This document shows, one piece after another, positions 56,147 to 64,000 of a stretch of 64,000 bases of DNA (position 1 is the stretch's first letter; every line of letters starts with the position of its first letter). The notes under the pieces were generated by a model, which did no database searches, had not been told where the DNA came from, and worked only from the letters and a program-made list of their open reading frames with translations. The position numbers and the translations under genes are program-made. The DNA is taken from positions 434,001 to 498,000 of the forward strand of contig NJPS01000048.1 of assembly GCA_002946415.1 (NCBI GenBank), written 5' to 3'. Origin of the DNA: Rutstroemia sp. NJR-2017a BVV2 (lineage: Eukaryota > Ascomycota > Leotiomycetes > Helotiales > Rutstroemiaceae).

Positions 56147-59100
56147 GCGTAAAATACAGCCCAAACACCCCTCTTCCTCCTTCAACTCAAACCTCTATCT
56201 AAACCCCTACCGCCACAACACACAACACAAGTCCCTCCTGAGCCCGCCTCGCTCCTGTCCCTGTCCCTGCCCTGCCCTGCCCTGTCACGTCCATCAGAAA
56301 CCCTCTCGTCCCGTCCCGTATTTCAATACACCCAACACCTAACCAAACACTTGACGAAACACCTAAGTTGACCAAACAGCCACAAAACATCAGCAGCAGC
56401 AGCAGTCTGTACCGAAATCTACATCCTCTACATTTCTTTCCCTTGCCTTTGCCTTTGCCCTTCTCCCCCACTCTCTCCCATCACCATCCCCATCCCATCC
56501 CCATCTTCCCCTCCCAAAAATCCCCAGAAGCGAAAGCGAACATTCAGCCACAACACTCCCTCCCTCCAACCCCGCCCCCAACGCCAAAAGCCCCAAGCCA
56601 AAAGCACCCTTTTTTGTCTTTCGCAACCAACAACACAACAATCACTTTGTGCGCTTAAACGAAGCTACGCTGCCCATGAAAACAATAATAATAATAATAA
56701 TACTAATAATAACAATATCTCTCCAATACAGCTTACCTACCCTTCTTTACCATTCCATATCCTATCCCATTTCCCATTTCCCACCACATCGTATCGATAC
56801 TCTTACAACACAATACTTTACTCACTCACAAACACATGACGTACGTACATCCCATCCACAACAACCCTCCCGGATGCGATCCCCGCGCCTCATCGCAACC
56901 CCTACCCTACCCTTCCCTGCCCTGCCCTGCCCTGGCATCCATCCCAGTACCGAATGCGAATTGCATACATGAAAAAGCGATCACATGAGTGAGCCTGTAT
57001 GTACATCGTTCGTAGGCTTCGCTTTTGCGAGAGACAAAAGAATAGAAGAAAGCCTTGTGCTGTGTAGGTAGTTGGGTTGATTATTGTTTTTCCCGTTGCG
57101 CTAAGCACCGACCGAATTTGGAGCAGGGCAGAAGAAATTATTATCTTTCGATTTCTTTTTTTTTTTTCTTTTCTAGTGAAGGTGAGTTAAGTTAAGTGAA
57201 GAAAAATAAAACCACCTGGCCTCCGTCGTCCCATATCTCCCATCCGAACTTCCGTATTATATCCCATCCGCCATACTATCCATCCTCCCTCAACCGCAAA
57301 TCCGTATTCCACCCGTATCCCACATTCATTCCCTCAAACATATAAATAGCCCTAGAACAGCATCGTAAAGCCAGTTTACGTCTACCCGAACACGGCAAAA
57401 TATTGCTTTTTGCCCCCTCTTATCGCATCCGGCTACACAAATTTCCAATATCTAGTATTGAAAAAAAATAAAAACAAAACAAATGCCCCTCCTCTTCCCC
57501 CTCTTCCCGTCTCGTTCCACTTTCCTCTAGGGGGTGGGCGAGTCTGCGTGCAAGTGCCAGCACACACACACACGCGGAAAAGGAAATACAGCAAGCAACC
57601 CAATATAGAATTAGAACAATATGGTCAACATATAATATAGTCAGGGACGGAACGGAAAACCCCAAAAGGTGCAACAATAAGAGCCGAGTGAGTCAAAAAA
57701 GCAAAAAAAGGAGAAAGACCAAACGAGAACAAAAATGATTGGGTGGTTTTTTGATAAAGCAGGCACAGCCCACGAGACCATTCCTTCCATTTGCATCCGT
57801 TTCCGAAACCTTAGAAATACAAGATTGCTGCCTGAGCGTGGAGACTGGCTCCTGGGAGTAGTGTAGGACGAACATGACGCAGGAAAAGGCTGACAGATAC
57901 AAAACCAAAGAAAAAAAACTTGTGAACCACAGATTCATCCTCCGGTGATGAGTCAAAAAACAAAATGTACTCCTCCCAAAGAATCAATGCAGTATGTAAT
58001 CCGTCCCAAACACCAGGTATATGTCCTCTCCCAATGCAACAAAAAAACAGCAGCGCAACCGAAATCGAAGCAGTAAACTCATAGCGAAATATCCCAGCTC
58101 AAATAGAAATTACCATATCCATTATATCCAAGTTCCAGCGCTATGCCTGTATGAAAAAAGAACCCGCTATGCAATGCCCAAAACGTTCAATGATCGTGTG
58201 TCGTGATGTGTCCTTCGTGTGCGGAGAGAGGAGGGTAAAACTTCTTTTATATTCTTTCCTTCATGTCCTCGATAACTTCGTGAGGGTCGTAGCATCGCAT
58301 GTTCGTTCGTAGATCGTATGGTCGTGCGCGAAATAGGTAGAGAGGTATCGAAAGAGATAATTGACCGTTGTGGTCTCGCAGAAGCTTCATGGCGCAGATG
58401 AAGCTCTGGTTCGATCATGACCGACAAGAAGGCGTGTAAGCTCCGAAGGTGGTGCGGTCGAAGTCTTTGCTCGGAAGGAGAAGAGGTAGTTGGCCCAATG
58501 ATTAAATTCGAAGCGCACAAGAGGTCGCGATTGCCATGAACATCCAGTTACCGAAGACAGTATGTTTCACCGGCGGCTTCGTCGAGAGGATTGGGTCCGC
58601 GAGCTGTGGCTGGCCGTGTAGTAGCCCGAGTCCGAGTATTGTTCCCGCGCTGACGAGTCCTGGTAAGGTTGGTGTGACGAATGTTTGTCGCAAGCATAAC
58701 CGACTAATACTGTTCTCTCTTGGATTCCGTGGCCTTGTGTGCCGTATGCCGCGCACATGTCGACACTGTGCTGGTAGTATAGGCAGCGGCAGACTGAGTA
58801 TCGTTCAACAACGAGATAACACATGATGACAGTCGATTGAGGTCAGATGTAGGCCTGTGTGTAAAGACTCTGTGAGTGTGTTGTGTGGTGGGGGTTTGTC
58901 TGATAGCGATGGAGGGGTAGGTTGAGTAAGTTGTGGAAGTATGATATGATATGAAATGGACTGAGGTCAAAAGGACTGAAAGGCAATGAAATATATTAAC
59001 GAGTAGAGAGATACTAAAAGAGATGCCTGGACAAAAGAGGTCTAAACTAGACAGATGACGATGCTTGTGATGCGAGGTGGGAGTCATTCATGGACAGTAG

Positions 59101-59620
59101 GAATATGACTGCCTTATAGTCTCTGCCACTTGATCGAGTTGTAGTCCTGCCGTTATAGAATAAGGCAACAGTGGCAGGCTGGTCAATGAACCTGCATGTA
59201 GTATATGCAGGTCAACAGAAATGCAGCAGAGCTATGCATGGGGAGGATGAGGTGAGTCGTAGGCGCAGTAGAAAAAGTTGGAAGCACATCTGCCTCAGTG
59301 ACGATATTCTTTGACAAGAAAAGAACGACCTTGTCAAACCCCGAGAACGAGTCCCAAACGGGCGGTCTGCTACCACGAGGTGGCTTACCATTGCATCGAT
59401 AAGTTTCTGGCATGGAGTGGAGATGGGACGAGGGAAAGGTAAGCCGGGGGTTCTTCCAGAGGGCTGAAATAGCAACCTTGAAATGCGCTGAGTAAAAGGC
59501 CTCAGCCTCGAAGTCATAGGAAGTACCTCATCCACGATAGTCCCGAAAAATCGGGAATATTTGGGATCTGCGGAAGATCGATTTAGGTTAAGCAGCGCGA
59601 GCCGGGGTGGCAGAGGAGAG

Positions 59621-59660
59621 TAGCTAAGAGTTGCTAGGAGTTGCTAAAAGTTGCTAAAGA
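59621..59660 (+). repeat. 10-bp tandem repeat, four copies
   Basis: Four imperfect copies of a TTGCTAAAAG-like unit (tagctaagag, ttgctaggag, ttgctaaaag, ttgctaaaga). Confidence 0.75.
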
Positions 59661-59902
59661 AGGAACAAGAGCGATGGTGGAACGTGGAACGTGAACGAGA
59701 GACGAGGACACACGCAACAATTGGAAGGCTTGGCGAGGCAGAAAAAAAGAAGCGAAAAAGAAGAGAAGCGCTGTGCTCTCCCAACCCACATCGCTTGCCA
59801 AGAGAGACAGACACTGAGTACTGTATCGAGTATCCACTGTCCACTCTCCACTATGCTGTCCCGGGATCCCATACGGTCAATCGCGTAGTCGCCATGGGTT
59901 GG

Positions 59903-59932
59903 GTTCATGTTCATGTTCATGTTCATGTTCAT
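59903..59932 (+). repeat. (GTTCAT)5 hexanucleotide repeat
   Basis: Five perfect GTTCAT units, followed by two copies of a GGGTTCATGGGTGAA-like word. Confidence 0.85.
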
Positions 59933-60833
59933 GGGTGAAGGGGTTCATGGGTGAATGTAGGTAATTCCAAATCCATACAGTACAGCGTACGAAGTAGAGG
60001 AAGGCCTGCTTGTTGCCTTAGCATGATGGGAATGGGAGCGAGCAGTACCGTGGAGTCGTAGTTGGCTAGTTAGCCAGGGGAGCCCAGAGTGTCCGGTCTA
60101 TAACCGTCTGGCTGCTTCTAGAGTGTGAGTAACGGACGGGGCAGGGAGCGCGAGAAGACAAACAGACGAATTAGTCGGTAAGCAGTAGTCCAACATTGTG
60201 TATGTAAGTCGATGTAAAGTAGAACTGGCTAGACAGAGATAGTGATAGCTGGTAGTAAGAAAGGGAAAGGAACCTCCCGATGAGTGGTAGATAAGTTTGG
60301 TAGACCACACATACCCAGTACACCTCGTAGTTAGCTAGCCAGAACGGGAGTCTAGGTTTAGCTCTAGCTGTCGTTGCTCAACTTCATCGCGCGTACAGGT
60401 AGCAAATTGCCGCGAGTTCCAGAGCCCGCCCATGTCAAATGATGCGTAAGTGACCTAAGTTGGAAGTCGGGAGAAAGTAAGCAGCACGCACCCTCACCCT
60501 TACCTCACTCACCTCACCTCACCAGCATCCGGACAGATTGCTAGATGGCTAGTTGGATAGGGATATGGGTTGTTGGTCACACTACTGCAAGTAAGGTACG
60601 AAGTAGGTACGGTACGAGTAAGCCAAGAATGATGGGTGAGGGTCGGCGATGCATATCCCACGCTGCCCAGCAAGATGTCAGGGGGTGCTGGCTGGGTCAT
60701 CCCAGAGGCCGGACGGATTATGGATTATGGATTATGGATTATGAGTTATAGATTGTGGATTTGGTACGGAGTCGGCATGGCTTTGTGGCACGGAATGCCA
60801 CGGATGATGGCAGTGAAGGGATCGAATAACAAC

Positions 60834-60886
60834 AATGACAATGACAATGACAATGACAATGATGATGATGATGATGATGATGATGA
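60834..60886 (+). repeat. (AATGAC)n followed by (GAT)n compound microsatellite
   Basis: Several AATGAC hexamers merge directly into about eight GAT trinucleotides. Confidence 0.85.
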
Positions 60887-61456
60887 GATCAATAGTGTTG
60901 CTGATTCTATTGTGGTGATAACTTGGTTAGATTGAACAGAAAGGTCCAAATTGTCAGCAACACAACGGTTTTGCATCTTCTAATTTCAGCTGTTTATCGA
61001 GCGGGGTCTAGTCCCTTTACGGTTTAGCCCGCCCTGATTTCACTGGTTAGCACGGATGAACTGCCCTACTTGGTATCAAGGCACGAAGCTGTCGAATATG
61101 CTGTTGGTCGAGGCTATGTTTTTGCTATTCCTACTTGGTGAAGCATCAAGACACAAATAATGCCATTGGTCTAATAACGATCTCATTAGCAACATACAGA
61201 CGAATTATTACCCTTTCACGCCGGTCCTGATCTCATTGCCCAGCCAGCTAGCAGTACCTAGTTCTTCTCCCAGTGCCGACCCAACATTTGGTGCGGATAC
61301 AGGAGCCGTTGTTGGAAAGATCCTGTGAGATTCCATCATATCATCTAATCGATCACCAACGGCTAGATATTCCAGGAGATCGATCGGTTGCCGTTTGACA
61401 TAACCAACAGCCAAGCCCAAACCTATTTTTGTATACCCCGTCTGTCTAACCGATTA

Positions 61457-61490
61457 TCTGTCTCTGTCTCTGTCTCTGTCTCTCTCTGTG
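61457..61490 (+). repeat. (TCTCTG)n hexanucleotide repeat
   Basis: About five TCTCTG units with a short CT run at the end. Confidence 0.75.
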
Positions 61491-62890
61491 TGCGCATTTC
61501 TACCTAGATGCAACGCAATACGCCTTCTTCTTGTGCGTCCCCCCGTCCCATCCCCTTCCCACCCCTATCCATCACCGGTCTGGCATTTCGTTATGCTACC
61601 GACTTCCATACGAACGTCCGGTATCCAGAAATGGACACGGACCCCATCAAACCTTCACCCGGCACCTGTCCAGCTGAGCATCGTGACTTTTCTCGTCCCG
61701 ATGTGGACTTTTTGCTTGGGCGTGACTAGGGTGGAGAGGTGGAGGAGCGATGGAATAATACCGTAGGATTTTCGATTATTGCGGATGGGATTCGGTGCAG
61801 TGCAAAATGCACGTACGCATTCATACTGACAGGGGAGCAGGCTACGACCGCCTTTCCGTGTTCTTTTTTCGGTTCTTTTCCCTTGCTCGCCTGCGTTAAT
61901 TCGACGGTAACACAGTAGAACTGCCTCGGTCGACCTTTTGCGAGGCCATTGAGGATTGTGATGGGATGTGATTTGACTACATAATTGCCCCTATTAGGCA
62001 TTTTCTTGAATATGACCTCCTGTTTCTGGACATATGCGATATCAATTGATAATGAAGGAGTAGCTATGAGCCATTCACCGATGAATCTCACCGATGTACA
62101 ATGGCTATGTTCCATGGAGCCAGCCCCAGAAACGAGAGATGTTAAAGAAAGAGTCATGCCGAAGCGAGACAATACGAAACGAAGCGAAACGAAACGAGAA
62201 ATTTCGCAAAAAGCGAACCATCCCGTCGCCTTGCGATATTCCCCGACATACCAGGAACAGCACTCGACAGCAATGCCGTGCCATAGGTTCCAGATACGAT
62301 AGAGTTAATCGTAAAGCATTTAGTACTGCCTATCCCATCCGACAAGACTCACTACGGTACTGTCCTCGTGGGGAAGACCCGTCCGGCCAGACTAATTCTC
62401 TAGCTTCCCTTTCCCTTCCCTTTCCCTTTCCCAAGTTCCACCTCACGATACCGTACCGTCGAAACATTCCCAAAATCTGCCTTGCGCACCTCCGGGAAAC
62501 AGCCTTGCGCTAAAGCAATACCTTCACCAACTACATCATACCAGTCCCAGCCAGCTCGACTGCATTTACCTAATGCAGGCTCTGGAAAAGCTTCGGTTCG
62601 TAAGGCGACCAGTCAGACCGACCGCCTATGTACAGTCATTGATTGATTGATCACGTTTCGCTTCGCTGCACTCCATCTGCATCTAGCAGCTCCGCCTCAT
62701 TGTGGCTACCACCACCAGCCAGCCCGACCAACCGCTGACTGTTTGATGATGTCGAGGGCTGGCTCTCCAGATCTCCATCGGGCATCCCCGTGGACAAGTA
62801 CAAGTACCGGAACGGAGCAACGTTGGAGGTAAGCAAAGAACGGAAGGCAGCAACAGTGTGGGCTGCATAATGATGTCTTTTCGTGCGAAT

Positions 62891-62925
62891 GGGATGGGAT
62901 GGGATGGGATGGGATGGGATGGGAT
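62891..62925 (+). repeat. (GGGAT)7 pentanucleotide repeat
   Basis: Seven perfect GGGAT units, giving seven G-triplets at 5-nt spacing; this satisfies the simple four-run G-quadruplex pattern with 2-nt loops. Confidence 0.85.
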
Positions 62926-63570
62926 ACGAGGCGCGCGTGTCCTTCCACCTTCTGTCTTCTAGTCGGCGCTCGGGTCAATTACTTTTACTTTCAATTATTG
63001 AGAGCGCTGCACAATGCGAGGGATACGAAATTCGATCGGCGTAGGATATAACTCAGAGGCATTAAAGACGGACAACGGTCTATCTGCCGGTCGATAGAAG
63101 CGGAGACGGGTTCCCTCCAATCCCACCGACCCCGTCCTATCCCATCCGTCTAGAACTTTTCAGCCACAGGCAACGACCACGACAACCATTATTATAGTTT
63201 AACTAACTTAGATGCTTAGTATAATATAATCGGTATTTTCTATTTTGCCGCTCTAGTTCTGACTTCTCTCAGGCAAGATAAGGCACCATCATACTCTCCT
63301 CTCTCGCTCGCTCGTCTATCCCAGGTACGGAAGTACATACATACATACCAACCAGGGGTACCACATCTCCATCTCCATCTATCTGGATATTCAGCTTCCC
63401 AAGCGCTCCTCCCTTCTTCCCCTCCAGTGACCTGACCTCCCCTACTAACCGATGAACTCGCCACACACCAAGCTGAACCCTCTCCCTCTCCCCCTCTCCC
63501 AGCCTTACCTCACAGCACAAAGATCCTCGGCTGAAAAACCTACCTCTTTCTAATCGGCGCGAATACATAC

Positions 63571-63605
63571 TTTACATACATACTTTACATACATACATAC
63601 ATAGC
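63571..63605 (+). repeat. TACA-rich microsatellite
   Basis: TACATAC/TTTACATACA words repeat in this stretch; a similar short TACA run occurs near 63335-63348. Confidence 0.65.
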
Positions 63606-64000
63606 ACAAAAACGACCGTGCTTTACGAATGCCTTGTTCACTCCCATTACTCACTCACTATCTTGTGTTTTGTTGCACACACGCCAAGAAGATCATGCTT
63701 TGATGTATGTATGCAGATAAGTTCGATTCCCAATTAGGACATTTACGACTTTTGTGCAAGTGATAAGTAAGTAAGTGACTAGATTAATTTATGAACGAGT
63801 CGCCGCTTTTGAAGATATCCTTTTGGTTCCCTCCCCCTCCTTCTCTTCCTTCCTTCCTTGTACTCCACTGCACTGCACCCCACCACGTTCGCTGCCTTCC
63901 CCCTTCCGCACCCCCTCCATCACCTACTCGCAATCTGTCCCCAAGTTCATGCCCGGTGTCCAGAAAAAGAAGAAAAGATGCCTGAGAACAAACTAGTACG

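Larger units (their letters stand above)
55101..64000. other. 9-kb gene-poor, microsatellite-rich right end
   Basis: No coding gene can be defended over ~9 kb. C/T-rich tracts (for example 56160-56640, 57480-57520, 63300-63540) alternate with short tandem repeats (listed separately) and poly-T runs (about 57160). Two frames deserve mention only: 58502-58756 minus, with two hydrophobic stretches, and 61726-62172 minus (first ATG at 62157). The texture resembles long leaders and promoters of fungal developmental regulators, whose gene would lie beyond 64000; that is inference. Confidence 0.5.

Noticed and set aside
60746..60976. Minus-strand frame with a poly-Ser/Leu stretch
   Set aside because: Translation of the (AATGAC)n(GAT)n microsatellite, not a gene.
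63720..63736. T-loop-like GTTCGATTCCCA, suggesting a tRNA 3' half
   Set aside because: No matching acceptor stem, D-loop or anticodon arm could be paired in the preceding 80 bases.

Overview
This window is nuclear DNA from a filamentous ascomycete. Genes carry short spliceosomal introns (about 48-150 nt, GT...AG, with branch-like CTGAC/CTAAC), proteins have fungal family signatures (IDO-type Bna2, Vps23, Boi1/2, Pof3/Dia2), and gene-dense stretches alternate with pyrimidine-rich, microsatellite-rich spacers. The flavour of the proteins (CorA-like, HeLo/pseudokinase family, SV2-like MFS) suggests Leotiomycetes, perhaps the Botrytis/Sclerotinia group; that placement is inference from style, not from a search. 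All gene models were spliced by hand, and the exons were checked to add up to an open frame.

Layout. 2.1-11.7 kb: RPS24 (-), an EFM3/FAM86-type protein-lysine methyltransferase (+), a PY-motif arrestin-like adaptor (-), a 2-oxoglutarate/Fe(II) dioxygenase (+) and a six-exon MFS transporter (-). The dioxygenase promoter carries three AACGG elements spaced exactly 11 bp apart. 12-22 kb is an accessory, decaying island. It holds a broken kinase gene joined to a broken HeLo-like/zinc-ribbon/pseudokinase part, a CorA-like membrane protein interrupted by one in-frame TGA, a 53-residue two-exon protein, and 3 kb without genes. 22-54 kb is conserved housekeeping sequence: BOI-type SH3-SAM-PH scaffold (-), SP-RING SUMO ligase (+), a conserved protein of unknown function (-), CTNNBL1-like spliceosome-associated protein (+), an F-box protein (-), a DHA1-like MFS transporter (+), ESCRT-I VPS23 (-), indoleamine 2,3-dioxygenase (+), a HAD hydrolase (-) and a TPR/F-box/LRR protein of the Dia2/Pof3 type (+). 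54-64 kb has no gene I can defend. It is rich in tandem microsatellites and C/T tracts and may be a long upstream or leader region of a gene outside the window.

Functional links. Most neighbours are unrelated housekeeping genes. The exceptions are the dioxygenase/MFS convergent pair (a possible small metabolite module) and the 12-19 kb island. There an active-looking kinase lies beside, or is fused to, a HeLo-like plus pseudokinase unit, a layout that resembles animal RIPK/MLKL and fungal incompatibility machinery, but here it carries at least three disabling lesions.
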